Of a stretch of DNA of 64,000 nucleotides, positions 53,672 through 62,821 are shown piece by piece. The stretch's first letter is position 1. Each line of letters begins with the position of its first letter. The stretch comes from Arthrobacter sp. GMC3. Lineage in GTDB: Bacteria; Actinomycetota; Actinomycetes; Actinomycetales; Micrococcaceae. Below the pieces are notes generated by a model that was given only the letters and a program-made list of their open reading frames with translations, was not told the DNA's origin and ran no database searches. A program made the translations under genes and the position numbers. The stretch is from contig NZ_PJIO01000005.1 in assembly GCF_002929305.1 (NCBI RefSeq), positions 62,001-126,000 on the forward strand, written 5' to 3'.

Positions 53672-55705
53672 ATGTTCTCCAGGTTCAAGGTGTTTTCTCG
53701 ACTACTTGCGGCGCTGGGTTTTGCCGCGCTCATGGTCTTCCCGGCGGGGATTGCGCAGGCGGACCCACCTGTGACCATTCCGGCTGGGACCTTCATTGTG
53801 GACAATGCCAATGTGTTGGGCAGCAATAAAGCCGACGTTCAAGCGGCCATTACCAAGTTGAGCAAGGATCACGGCGTCACGCTGTTCGTGGTCTATGTCA
53901 ACACCTTCGACGGGCAGAGCCCGACTGCCTGGGCCCAAACGGTCGCCACACAGAAGAACATGGGCCAATACGACGTCCTGTTGGCCATTGCAGTTCAGGC
54001 CAGGCAGTACGCGTTCACGGGCGGAACCAACACCTTCCTCACGGCCGCTCAAGGTTCCACGATCCAATCGAGCGCCATCAAACCCCAACTTTCCGCAGGG
54101 AACTGGGCCCAGGCTGCCATCGACACCGCCGCAGCGACAGGTGACGCCGCCGGTGGCGGCAAGGGCACCGTGCCCAATTCCACTGGCGGGTTTGTGGCGC
54201 TGGGAATTGGCGGCGTCGTGGTGGTGGGAGGCGCCGGAACAGCCCTGCTGATTCGCAGCAGGCGCAAGAAAGCGGCAGTCGAGGCCAATGCCAAGGGCTT
54301 TGGCAGCGATGGCGAAGCCCTTGACCCCAACGCTGGCATCACCATTGCAGAATTGCGTCAGAAGGCCGGTTCGTTGCTGATTGCCGCCGACGACGCCATC
54401 AAGACCAGCGAACATGAGGTCGGTTTCGCGCAGGCATCCTATGGTGATGAGGCGGTGAAACCGTTCCAGGCTGCCTTGGATGCGGCCAAGGCTCACCTGT
54501 CTGAGTCGTTTAAGTTGCAACAGCAGCTCGACGACGAAATCCCCGACACCGTTGAAGAGCAGCGGCAGTGGCTAGGTGAGATCATCAAGCGCAGCGAGGA
54601 CGCCAATGCGGCCCTTGACGCGCAAAAGGCCTCTTTCGATGAGTTGCGGGAACTGGAGCGCACCGCCCCGGCGGTGCTCACCAACATCCGTGCGCAGCTG
54701 GGCCAGGCCCGGATAGCGGTGGACGTTGCGGAGCAGACCCTCCAGAGTTTGACCGCCAAGTATTCGGACTCGGCACTGGGCACAGTGCGGGACAACGAGA
54801 AGCAAGCGCGCGAGCGCCTTGACTTTGTCGAGTCCGCCGCGGCCGATGCCGACGCCAAACTGGCCGCCGGTGACACGGCCAACGCCGCTGTGTCGGTCAA
54901 GGCAGCCGAGGAGAGCCTGCTCCAAAGCAACGTTCTTCTTGAAGCCATCGTCAAGGCTGAGGCCTCCATCAACGACGCGGCTGCAACCCTTAAGACGGCA
55001 TTGCCTGCGGCCCTGGCCGACCTTGAGCAGGCAAAGTCAATGGTGAATTCAAGTGAATTCGCCAGATATGCCCCCACGGTTCAGGCCGCCGAATCGAGTC
55101 TGAAAGATGTGCAGGCCCAAGCCGCAGCCAACACAACAGACCCCCTGGGCATGCTGGCCACGGTGCAATCAGCCCACAGCCAACTTGATGAACTGCTGAC
55201 CGGAATCCGCGACCAGCAGCAGCAATCACTGCGGGCCCAGGCGTCGCTGCAGCAAACTCTGGCCGGCGCCCAGGCACACATCTCGGCAGCGCAGGACTTC
55301 ATTGCGGCCCGCAGGGGCGGGGTAGGCACCGAGGCGCGAACCCGACTCTCCGAGGCACAACGCAACCTGGAGTACGCGCTGACCATTGCCGCATCCGACC
55401 CCGCCAACGCACTGATCTACGCCCAGCAGGCCCAGCAGTTAGCCCAACAAGCCATCCAATACGCCCAACAAGACGTTGACAGGTTCAACGGCGGCGGGCG
55501 TGGCGGCGGCTACGGCGGTTCCGGTGGCATGAACGGTGTAGGTGGGGCAATCCTGGGCGGCATCATTGGCGGGCTCCTCTCCGGAGGCGGCCACGGAGGC
55601 TTCGGCGGCGGCTTTGGCGGAGGCGGCGGCTTTGGAGGAGGTGGCGGTTTCGGTGGAGGCGGCGGAGGTGGAGGTGGCTTTGGCGGCGGCGGCGGAAACT
55701 TCTAG
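53672..55705 (+). CDS. TPM-domain membrane protein with coiled-coil and Gly-rich tail
   Basis: This 677-residue protein has a signal peptide cleaved near AQA-D (about residue 30), then an extracytoplasmic TPM domain (about 37-155; FIVDNANVLG and VTLFVVYVNTFDG). A membrane helix follows (about 170-193), then a long Ala/Gln/Glu-rich coiled-coil (about 225-600) in the cytoplasm, and a Gly-rich tail ending GGGGNF (about 612-677). TPM (Psb32/YgcG) domains are linked to membrane protein repair. It precedes pspA by 201 bp in the same direction, as in other actinobacterial PspA loci. Confidence 0.9.
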   Translation: MFSRFKVFSRLLAALGFAALMVFPAGIAQADPPVTIPAGTFIVDNANVLGSNKADVQAAITKLSKDHGVTLFVVYVNTFDGQSPTAWAQTVATQKNMGQYDVLLAIAVQARQYAFTGGTNTFLTAAQGSTIQSSAIKPQLSAGNWAQAAIDTAAATGDAAGGGKGTVPNSTGGFVALGIGGVVVVGGAGTALLIRSRRKKAAVEANAKGFGSDGEALDPNAGITIAELRQKAGSLLIAADDAIKTSEHEVGFAQASYGDEAVKPFQAALDAAKAHLSESFKLQQQLDDEIPDTVEEQRQWLGEIIKRSEDANAALDAQKASFDELRELERTAPAVLTNIRAQLGQARIAVDVAEQTLQSLTAKYSDSALGTVRDNEKQARERLDFVESAAADADAKLAAGDTANAAVSVKAAEESLLQSNVLLEAIVKAEASINDAAATLKTALPAALADLEQAKSMVNSSEFARYAPTVQAAESSLKDVQAQAAANTTDPLGMLATVQSAHSQLDELLTGIRDQQQQSLRAQASLQQTLAGAQAHISAAQDFIAARRGGVGTEARTRLSEAQRNLEYALTIAASDPANALIYAQQAQQLAQQAIQYAQQDVDRFNGGGRGGGYGGSGGMNGVGGAILGGIIGGLLSGGGHGGFGGGFGGGGGFGGGGGFGGGGGGGGGFGGGGGNF

Positions 55706-55906
55706 GGGCGTGCGACCCTCCACTTCAGAGTGGCGGGCCCGTGCACTTCAGGGGGGAACGGCGTCGAACATTGCCTGAGACCATACTGCGAGTAGCAATC
55801 AAGGATTTTTTGACAAACGTCATTTAGACTCAAGCCAAGTTCTTTACAGAAGCACAGAAATGATCAAGCACGAATGATATTCAAGCGAAACACTAAGGGG
55901 AAATCA

Positions 55907-56683
55907 ATGGCAAAGCAGTCAATTTTCGGCCGGGTCGCACAGTTGGCTAAGGCCAATATCAACGCGTTGTTGGATCAGGCCGAGGATCCGCAGAAAATGT
56001 TGGATCAGATGGTGCGTGATTACAAGGAGAACATCACCGAGGCTGAAGGTGCCGTGGCCCAGACCATTGGCAACCTTCGCATGCTCGAGGATGACTACAA
56101 CGAAGATGTGAAGGCGTCCCAGGAATGGGGTTCCAAGGCTCTTGCGGCCAGTCGTCGGGCCGACGAGTTCCGGGCCGCGGGCAACGCCGCCGACGCCCAG
56201 AAGTTCGACAACCTGGCCAAGGTTGCCCTGCAACGCCAGATCACGGCCGAGAATGAGGCCAAGGCTGCAGCCCCCAGCATCGCCGCCCAGAACGATGTGG
56301 TGGACAAGCTCAAGACCGGCCTGCAGCAGATGCAGGGCAAGCTGACGGAGCTGGCCAACAAGCGCAACGAACTGGTGGCCCGCTCCAAGACCGCCGAGGC
56401 CCAGACCCAGGTCAACGACGCGCTCAAGAGCATCGACATCATGGACCCGACAAGCGAGGTCAGCCGCTTCGAGGAGAAAATTCGCCGTGAAGAGGCCAAG
56501 GTCCGCGGGCAGAATGAACTTGCCGCATCCAGCCTCGACGCACAGTTCAACTCGCTGGAGGACCTGGGCGAGCAGACCGAGGTCGAGGCCCGTCTGGCGG
56601 CCCTGAAGGCCGGCGGTTCACCGGCCCCGGCCGCGATCGAGCAGGCCGACTCCCACGACGAGGCGGAGTTCGACAAGCTGTAA
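55907..56683 (+). CDS. pspA: PspA/IM30 family membrane-stress protein
   Basis: This 258-residue protein has the PspA signature IFGRVAQLAKANINALLDQA (about 5-24), EDPQKMLDQMVRDYKENI and a long coiled-coil to about 215. PspA/IM30 proteins form ESCRT-III-like assemblies on damaged membranes. AAGGGG precedes ATG 55907; the frame opens at 55874. With the TPM gene upstream and HtrA divergent, it forms an apparent envelope-stress set. No pspF, clgR or PspM/N gene is visible nearby. Confidence 0.93.
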   Translation: MAKQSIFGRVAQLAKANINALLDQAEDPQKMLDQMVRDYKENITEAEGAVAQTIGNLRMLEDDYNEDVKASQEWGSKALAASRRADEFRAAGNAADAQKFDNLAKVALQRQITAENEAKAAAPSIAAQNDVVDKLKTGLQQMQGKLTELANKRNELVARSKTAEAQTQVNDALKSIDIMDPTSEVSRFEEKIRREEAKVRGQNELAASSLDAQFNSLEDLGEQTEVEARLAALKAGGSPAPAAIEQADSHDEAEFDKL

Positions 56684-56708
56684 GGCTTTCTCGCTTTGTG
56701 ACAGCTTC

Positions 56709-56766
56709 GTGACTGGGCACAGTAGGCGGTTCCCCATCCCGGGAATCACCTACTCTGCCCAGTCAC
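56709..56766. terminator. imperfect long hairpin after pspA
   Basis: GTGACTGGGCA (from 56709) pairs with TGCCCAGTCAC (ending 56766), continued by AGTAGG/CCTACT and TTCCC/GGGAA. It lies between convergent stop codons. Confidence 0.7.
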
Positions 56767-56772
56767 AGTGCG

Positions 56773-57624
56773 TTAAAGCTGCGTGAACGCCGCCACGGCA
56801 GGGTCGGATCCGATGCGTTCACCGGTTTCCAGCGCCGAAATCCTGGCCAGTTCCCGTTCGCTGAGTTTAATCTGGGCCGCCGCCAGGTTCTCACGCATGC
56901 GTTCCGGGGAAACGGTCTTGGGGATGACGATGTTGCCCAGTCCCAGATGCCAGGCGAGCACAATCTGCGCCGGGGTGGCCCCGTGTTTGGCCGCCAGCTC
57001 GGTCACGACGTCGTTGCCCAGGTCTTTGCCCTGGCCAAGCGGACTGTACGCCTCCACCGCAATGCCGTGGCTCCTGCTTTTCGCAGCCAGTCCAGCTTGT
57101 CCGAAGGTCGGATGTGCCTCGATCTGATTCACGGCCGGGATCACGGTAGAGGTAGCCAGCAACTCATCGAGGTGCTCGGGCAGGAAGTTGGAAACCCCGA
57201 TGGCCCGGATACTCCCCTGCGCATACAGGGATTCGAGCTCCTTCCACGCCTGGGTAAACAGTCCCTGCGACGGCACCGGCCAGTGGATCAGGTACAGATC
57301 AATCCAATCCACCCCGAGCGCCTTGCGGCTGGCCGCGAAGGCTTCACGCGGACTGCCTTGATCGCCGTTGCGCAGTTTGGTCGTGATGAAAATGTCCTCA
57401 CGGGGCAACCCTGATTCGGCGATGGCTGCACCCACCCCCGACTCGTTGCGGTAGGCGGCCGCCGTGTCGATGTGGCGGTAACCGGCGGCCAGCGCCTCGG
57501 TGACGGCCAGCCGCGTTTCTTCCGGCGGGATCTGAAAGACACCGAACCCAAGTTGCGGGATGGTGACCCCATTGTTCAACGTCAGCTCTGGAACTGCCGC
57601 CCTTGCGGTCGTCGGCTCGGTCAT
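56773..57624 (-). CDS. aldo/keto reductase (AKR5-like, diketogluconate reductase type)
   Basis: This 283-residue NADPH-dependent reductase has the barrel entry LTLNNGVTIPQLGFGVFQIP, the active site DTAAAYRNE (Asp, Tyr), Lys in FITTKLRNG and His in DLYLIHWPVP. The cofactor motif PKTVSPERMRENL lies near the C-terminus. AKR5-type enzymes reduce sugars and methylglyoxal-like carbonyls. It is divergent from the MmyB-type regulator gene, whose product probably controls it. Confidence 0.92.
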   Translation of the reverse strand: MTEPTTARAAVPELTLNNGVTIPQLGFGVFQIPPEETRLAVTEALAAGYRHIDTAAAYRNESGVGAAIAESGLPREDIFITTKLRNGDQGSPREAFAASRKALGVDWIDLYLIHWPVPSQGLFTQAWKELESLYAQGSIRAIGVSNFLPEHLDELLATSTVIPAVNQIEAHPTFGQAGLAAKSRSHGIAVEAYSPLGQGKDLGNDVVTELAAKHGATPAQIVLAWHLGLGNIVIPKTVSPERMRENLAAAQIKLSERELARISALETGERIGSDPAVAAFTQL

Positions 57625-57786
57625 GAAATCTCATTCCTTTCAATCCATCCGCTACAAAGAGCGGTTTTCACCAGCCTAGGCTCACCTGCCACCCGCCAAC
57701 AGCCATGGGGAGTTCCCAATGGTCCTAGGACCATCAGTCCTACCCTGATGCTGGCGGGCGCCCCCGTCTCGGGGCAGAATGGAAGT

Positions 57787-58662
57787 ATGGGTCAAAGCGT
57801 TGAATTCGGCAGGTTCCTTTCGGCCATGCGGTCCCGGTTGCAACCGGATCCGGACCTTGCGATGCGCAGTCGGCGGGTGCCGGGTCTACGCCGGGAGGAG
57901 GTGGCCCGCCTGGCGGACGTCTCCACCGATTACTACACCCGGCTGGAGCAGGGCCGCAATATCCATCCGTCGCGCTCGGTGCTGGCGTCGGTGGCCCGTG
58001 CCCTGCAACTGAACGACGCCGAATCGGCCCACATGTTCGACCTGCTGGAAAATTGTGGTGGTCAGGCCACCAACCCGCCAACAGTCCAGCGGGTACGGCC
58101 CGCGATGCGCCAGCTTTTGGAGGCGGTGGGCGAGGTGCCCGCCGTCGTGCTGGGGAGAAGGACGGATGTGCTGGCGAGTAATCGCATGGCCCGCCTGCTC
58201 TTTGCTGACTTCCCCGCCATGACCCGCGAACACCGCAACTACACCCGCTGGATCATGCTTGATCCCGCCGCCCGCGTCCTGTTCCGGGACTGGCACGGGG
58301 CCGCATCCGATGCGGTGGCCGCCCTGCGCGCCGACATTGGCAGGCATCCGGGCGATCCCGCGGCAACGGCCCTGGTGGGAGAACTCGCCGTCAACAGCGA
58401 GGAATTCCGCCAGTGGTGGGCACGGCACACTGTTGCCCGCAGGTCGTCGGGCACCTTGGCCCTGCATCACGGTGTGGTGGGCGATGTGGAACTCGACTTT
58501 GAGCACCTGCTTCTCCCCGACGACCCCGAACAAAGCCTGCGAATCTACACGGCCAAACCCGGTTCGCCTTCTTTGGACGCGCTCACACTGCTCTCCTCCT
58601 GGGCAGGGCCCGCACAGGGCACAACTCTGCATGTTTCCCACTCATCCGAAGGAACCAACTGA
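57787..58662 (+). CDS. XRE-family regulator with MmyB-like ligand-binding domain
   Basis: This 291-residue regulator has an N-terminal helix-turn-helix (about 10-75; RVPGLRREEVARLADVSTDY and YTRLEQGRNIHPSRSVLASV) and a C-terminal MmyB-like domain (about 100-275; DVLASNRMARLLFADFP, WWARHTVARRSSGT, LDFEHLLLPDDPEQSLRIYT). MmyB-type domains are PAS-like and often bind fatty acids. ATG 57787 is the family start; the frame opens at 57472. It is divergent from one aldo/keto reductase and 3 bp upstream of another. Confidence 0.9.
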   Translation: MGQSVEFGRFLSAMRSRLQPDPDLAMRSRRVPGLRREEVARLADVSTDYYTRLEQGRNIHPSRSVLASVARALQLNDAESAHMFDLLENCGGQATNPPTVQRVRPAMRQLLEAVGEVPAVVLGRRTDVLASNRMARLLFADFPAMTREHRNYTRWIMLDPAARVLFRDWHGAASDAVAALRADIGRHPGDPAATALVGELAVNSEEFRQWWARHTVARRSSGTLALHHGVVGDVELDFEHLLLPDDPEQSLRIYTAKPGSPSLDALTLLSSWAGPAQGTTLHVSHSSEGTN

Positions 58663-58665
58663 GAA

Positions 58666-59637
58666 ATGAAATACACACATTTGGGCCGTAGCGGCCTGTC
58701 CGTCTCCAAGCTTTGCCTGGGCACCATGAACTTTGGTCCTCACACCGAGGAAGCCGATGCCCACAAGATCATGGACCAGGCGCACGACGCCGGGCTGAAC
58801 TTCTTTGACACCGCTAACGTCTACGGCGGCACCGACCACCGCGGCTGGACCGAGGAAATCGTGGGCCGCTGGATTGCCCAGGGCGGTGGGCGGCGCGAAC
58901 GGACGGTGCTTGCCACCAAGGTGTACGGCAACATGACGGACTGGCCCAACGATTCAAAGCTCTCCGCCATGAACATCCGAAAGGCCCTGGATGCCAGTCT
59001 GAAGCGCCTGCAAACCGACCACATCGACCTGTATCAATTCCACCATGTGGACAGGGACACGCCGTGGGATGAGATTTGGCAGGCCATGGATGTTGCTATC
59101 CAGCAAGGCAAAATACTCTACGCGGGCAGCTCCAACTTTGCCGGCTGGCACATTGCCGCCGCCCAGGAGGCGGCCGCCCGCCGCCCCGTCACCGGTCTGG
59201 TCAGTGAGCAGTCCATCTACAACCTGATGCAGCGCAGCGTGGAACGTGAAGTCATTCCGGCCGCGCAGCACTACGGGCTGGGGCTACTTCCTTGGTCGCC
59301 GCTGCATGGTGGCCTGCTGGGAGGGGTGTTGCAGAAGGAGAACGACGGCGTGCGCCGCACCGAGGGCCGCGCCGCCGATGCGCTGGCCCATTCCCGTGAC
59401 GCCATCGCCGCGTTTGAGGACCTTTCCGCCCAGCTGGGCCATGCCCCGGGCGATGTGGCACTGGCATGGCTGCTGCACCAACCCGCCGTCACCGCACCCA
59501 TCATCGGGCCACGCACCAGCACCCAACTGGAATCCGGGCTACGTGCCCTGGAGGTCTCCCTCGATGACGCGGCCTTGGCCCGGCTCGATGAGATCTTCCC
59601 CGGCCCTAAGACGGCGCCGGAGGACTACGCCTGGTGA
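58666..59637 (+). CDS. aldo/keto reductase (YajO/general stress type)
   Basis: This 323-residue barrel enzyme has YTHLGRSGLSVSKLCLGTM at the N-terminus, FFDTANVYGG (Asp, Tyr), Lys in VLATKVYGN and His in DLYQFHHVDRD. It starts 3 bp after the regulator stop and overlaps the epimerase start (GTGA), so three genes are one operon. The substrate is unknown; this branch reduces aldehydes. Confidence 0.92.
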   Translation: MKYTHLGRSGLSVSKLCLGTMNFGPHTEEADAHKIMDQAHDAGLNFFDTANVYGGTDHRGWTEEIVGRWIAQGGGRRERTVLATKVYGNMTDWPNDSKLSAMNIRKALDASLKRLQTDHIDLYQFHHVDRDTPWDEIWQAMDVAIQQGKILYAGSSNFAGWHIAAAQEAAARRPVTGLVSEQSIYNLMQRSVEREVIPAAQHYGLGLLPWSPLHGGLLGGVLQKENDGVRRTEGRAADALAHSRDAIAAFEDLSAQLGHAPGDVALAWLLHQPAVTAPIIGPRTSTQLESGLRALEVSLDDAALARLDEIFPGPKTAPEDYAW

Positions 59638-60704
59638 GTGGCAAAAGCTACGACGTCAAGCTTGGACTGGAGGCACTAGGGCCAGCCGGTTTGAGCACTG
59701 AAGGCCTACCTTCGATGGGGGCACTACCGGGTCCGCGGGTTCTATTTATTGGCGGCACGGGCATCATCAGCGCCGCTGCTGTGGCCCGGGCTGCTGCCCT
59801 TGGCTGTATCGTCACCGTGCTCAACCGTGGGGCGAGCTCGGCGCGTCCGGTACCGGCCGGCGTCGAAGTTCTGGTGGCCGATGTCAGGGACAGGACCGCC
59901 GTGGCCGCCGCACTGGGTACCCGCACGTTTGATGTGGTGGCCGACTTCCTGACGTTTGTGCCGGACCAGGCACGGGCGGCCGTGGAACTTTTCCGCGGCC
60001 GGTGCGGGCAATACCTTTTCATCAGCTCCGCCTCGGCCTACCAGAAGCCACCGGCGCGGCTCCCCATCACAGAATCCACTCCCCTGCGCAACCCGTTTTG
60101 GCAGTACTCCCGGGACAAGATCGCCTGCGAGGAAGTCTTCTTGACTGCCTACCGGGACCACGGGTTCCCTGTCACTGTGATCAGGCCGTCGTCCACCTAC
60201 GACCACACCAGGCTGCCACTGCTGTTTGCATGGACCGATGTGCACCGTATGCGCGCCGGGCTGCCGGTAGTGGTGCACGGGGACGGAACATCGTTGTGGA
60301 CGCTGACCCACGCCGCCGATTTCGCCGTGGGTTTCGTGGGACTCTTTGGGCTGCCCGTTGACGGGGAAGCATTCACCATCACCTCCGACGACGTCCTACC
60401 GTGGGATGCGGTGTACCGGGCCGTCGCGGCCGCCGCAGGGGTGCCCGAACCCATGCTGGTGCACGTGGCCAGCGAAACAATCGCCGCCCATGCCCCCGAA
60501 TTCGGCCCCGGACTGCTGGGCGACAAATCACATTCGGTCATCTTCGACAACTCCAGGATCAAGGCACTTGTGCCCGCATTTGAGACACGGACGCGATTCG
60601 CCGCCGGGGCCCGGGACATCATGACCTGGCACGTGAGCCATCCAGAGGCGCGTGTGGTGAATCCGGAGTACATGGCGCTTTCGGATCGACTCGCCGCACT
60701 TTAG
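59634..60704 (+). CDS. NAD-dependent epimerase/dehydratase family protein
   Basis: This 356-residue short-chain fold protein has RVLFIGGTGIISAAAVARAA near residue 35, QYLFISSASAYQKP, and a YSRDK (YxxxK-like) in FWQYSRDKIACEEVF. The GGTGII motif groups it with atypical SDRs acting on nucleotide sugars or related compounds. A start near 59719 (codon M28) would remove a non-conserved leader. It is translationally coupled to the aldo/keto reductase. Substrate is unknown. Confidence 0.88.
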   Translation: MSGKSYDVKLGLEALGPAGLSTEGLPSMGALPGPRVLFIGGTGIISAAAVARAAALGCIVTVLNRGASSARPVPAGVEVLVADVRDRTAVAAALGTRTFDVVADFLTFVPDQARAAVELFRGRCGQYLFISSASAYQKPPARLPITESTPLRNPFWQYSRDKIACEEVFLTAYRDHGFPVTVIRPSSTYDHTRLPLLFAWTDVHRMRAGLPVVVHGDGTSLWTLTHAADFAVGFVGLFGLPVDGEAFTITSDDVLPWDAVYRAVAAAAGVPEPMLVHVASETIAAHAPEFGPGLLGDKSHSVIFDNSRIKALVPAFETRTRFAAGARDIMTWHVSHPEARVVNPEYMALSDRLAAL

Positions 60705-60718
60705 ATCCTGACTGTGTT

Positions 60719-60769
60719 TGCGGAACCGTAAGCATTTCTATTCCGCATATGAGGATATAGACTGCGGAA
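60719..60769. promoter_or_regulatory. repeated TGCGGAA operator and promoter of the mod operon
   Basis: TGCGGAA lies at 60719-60725 and 60763-60769, and its inverse TTCCGCA lies at 60741-60747. The last two form an inverted repeat with a 15-bp spacer. A -10-like TATAGA (60756-60761) lies inside the spacer, so binding would block it. The predicted start falls at the ATG 60770. Confidence 0.55.
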
Positions 60770-61180
60770 ATGACACTCATTCGCGTTTCCGAGGCGGCCC
60801 GTTTCCTGGGGGTCAGCGACGACACCGTCAGGCGGTGGCTGGACAACGGCACCCTCAACGGACTCAAGGATAAACAGGGAAAGCTGGTCATCGACGGAAT
60901 CGAACTGGCCGCCCTGGCCAAATCCCAGTCGTCCCTGCCACAGGACCCCACAGGAGTTGGTAGTTCGGCCCGCAATCGTTTTGTCGGGCTCGTCACCAAC
61001 ATCATCATGGACAAGGTCATGGCGCAGGTGGAACTCCAATGCGGCCCGTTCCGGGTGGTGTCCCTGATGAGCAGTGAGGCAGTGCGCGACTTGAAACTTG
61101 AGCCCGGCTCGGTGGCCACCGCCGTCGTCAAATCCACGAACGTCATCATCGAAATACCGAACGGTGGAAAAGACTCATGA
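60770..61180 (+). CDS. HTH-TOBE molybdate-responsive regulator/binding protein
   Basis: This 136-residue protein joins a MerR-like helix-turn-helix (LIRVSEAARFLGVSDDTVRR, WLDNGTLNGLKDKQ) to a TOBE/Mop domain (about 66-130; ARNRFVGLVTNIIMDKVMAQ, LEPGSVATAVVKSTNVII). Mop domains bind molybdate or tungstate, so this is the likely sensor of the operon, with a different DNA-binding domain from E. coli ModE. ATG overlaps the -10 region and there is no Shine-Dalgarno, suggesting leaderless translation. Its stop overlaps the modA start (ATGA). Confidence 0.9.
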   Translation: MTLIRVSEAARFLGVSDDTVRRWLDNGTLNGLKDKQGKLVIDGIELAALAKSQSSLPQDPTGVGSSARNRFVGLVTNIIMDKVMAQVELQCGPFRVVSLMSSEAVRDLKLEPGSVATAVVKSTNVIIEIPNGGKDS

Positions 61181-61986
61181 AATTCTCACTTGTGAAGCTC
61201 AGCGCCCTGGCAGCAACGGTGCTGCTCGCCACCACCGTGGCCTCCTGCTCCGGGCCCGGCACTCCCGCGGCGCAAACAACGCCGCAAACAACCAGCTCGG
61301 CACCCGAACTCTCCGGGACCTTAAACGTATTTGCGGCGGCATCCTTGCAGCAAACATTCACCGACTTGGGCACCCAATTTCAGGCTGCCCACCCAAAGGT
61401 GAAGGTCTCGTTCAATTTTGACGGTTCCTCAACCCTGGTCACCCAGATCACTCAGGGCGCCCCGGCCGACGTGTTCGCCTCGGCAGACACCGCCAACATG
61501 AAAAAGCTCAGCGACGCCCAGCTGGTGGCAGGAACCCCCGTCAACTTTGCCACCAACGTCCTCACCTTGGTGGTTCCGGCCAGCAACCCGGCAAACATCA
61601 CCTCCTTTGCCGATGCGGCCAAGCCCGGCATCAAACTGGTGGTCTGCGCGGCACAGGTTCCGTGCGGAGCAGCCGCCAAGTCCGACGCCGCCTCTGCGGG
61701 GCTGACCCTGACCCCTGTCAGTGAGGAACTCTCCGTGACCAGTGTGCTGGGCAAGGTCACCTCCGGGGAGGCGGACGCCGGCCTGGTCTACGTCACGGAC
61801 GCCAAGTCAGCCGGCACCAAGGTCAAGACCATCCCGTTGGGCCTTGCCAAGCCCACCATCAACGAGTACCCGATCGCCACAGTCAGCAGTTCCAAGCAGC
61901 AGGACCTTGCCAAGGCCTTCATCGCCTTGGTGACCGCCAAGGAGGGCCAAAAGGTTCTTGCGGATGCCGGCTTTGGCGCACCCTAA
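61177..61986 (+). CDS. modA: molybdate-binding lipoprotein ModA
   Basis: This 269-residue lipoprotein has a lipobox at Cys24 (TVASC) and the periplasmic binding fold with [40 protein letters not shown] and [14 protein letters not shown]. It captures molybdate for ModBC. The start overlaps the regulator gene by 4 bp and its end overlaps modB by about 20 bp, so expression is tightly coupled. Confidence 0.95.
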   Translation: MKFSLVKLSALAATVLLATTVASCSGPGTPAAQTTPQTTSSAPELSGTLNVFAAASLQQTFTDLGTQFQAAHPKVKVSFNFDGSSTLVTQITQGAPADVFASADTANMKKLSDAQLVAGTPVNFATNVLTLVVPASNPANITSFADAAKPGIKLVVCAAQVPCGAAAKSDAASAGLTLTPVSEELSVTSVLGKVTSGEADAGLVYVTDAKSAGTKVKTIPLGLAKPTINEYPIATVSSSKQQDLAKAFIALVTAKEGQKVLADAGFGAP

Positions 61987-62821
61987 ACTGCAGGGCCGCA
62001 CTCAGCAGCCTTGGCAGTTCCAGGCCGTTCCGCGCTGGGTCTTTGCACTTGCCGCGCTGGGGGCGCTGTTCATTTTGCTTCCCCTGTTCGGCATGGTCGC
62101 CAAGGTCAATTGGGCCCAGTTCATTCCGCTTATCACCTCGGAATCCTCACTGGACGCACTAGTACTGAGCCTGAAAACGGCCACCGCCAGCACGGCCCTG
62201 TGTCTCATTTTAGGTGTGCCGCTGGCACTGGTGCTGGCCCGGGCACATTTTGGTGGGCAACGCATTTTACGGGCGCTGATCCTGCTGCCGTTGGTCGTTC
62301 CTCCGGTGGTGGGCGGGCTGGCGCTGCTGTACACCTTTGGTCGCGAGGGGCTGATTGGCCGATCCTTGAATGTTCTGGGCATCGATATTGCCTTTTCCAC
62401 CACGGCCGTGATCATGGCCCAGACGTTTGTGGCCCTGCCGTTCCTGGTGCTGAGTCTTGAGGGCTCGCTGCGCACGGCCGGCCAAAAGTATGAGGCCGTG
62501 GCAGCCACCCTCGGCGCACGGCCATCAACGGTGTTGCGCAGAATTACGCTTCCCCTGGTGCTGCCGGGCCTGGTGTCCGGGGCCGTGCTGGCCTTTGCCC
62601 GGAGTCTGGGCGAATTTGGGGCGACGCTCACCTTTGCCGGCAGCCTTCAAGGCGTGACGCGCACCCTGCCATTGGAGATTTACCTGCAGCGTGAGATCGA
62701 TCCGGACGCCGCCGTGGCACTGTCCTTCCTGCTCATAGCCGTTGCCCTGGTGGTTGTCTCGCTTGCCTACAGGACACCCAGATCGCCGCTGCGCACACTT
62801 GTTCCCCGGGGTGCGCCATGA
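61964..62821 (+). CDS. modB: molybdate ABC transporter permease ModB
   Basis: This 285-residue permease has about six helices, starting with [20 protein letters not shown]. The EAA-like loop is [20 protein letters not shown], and [16 protein letters not shown] is a ModB hallmark. ATG 61964 has AAGG 9 nt upstream; TTG 61958 is the other choice. The stop overlaps the modC start. Confidence 0.95.
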   Translation: MPALAHPKLQGRTQQPWQFQAVPRWVFALAALGALFILLPLFGMVAKVNWAQFIPLITSESSLDALVLSLKTATASTALCLILGVPLALVLARAHFGGQRILRALILLPLVVPPVVGGLALLYTFGREGLIGRSLNVLGIDIAFSTTAVIMAQTFVALPFLVLSLEGSLRTAGQKYEAVAATLGARPSTVLRRITLPLVLPGLVSGAVLAFARSLGEFGATLTFAGSLQGVTRTLPLEIYLQREIDPDAAVALSFLLIAVALVVVSLAYRTPRSPLRTLVPRGAP

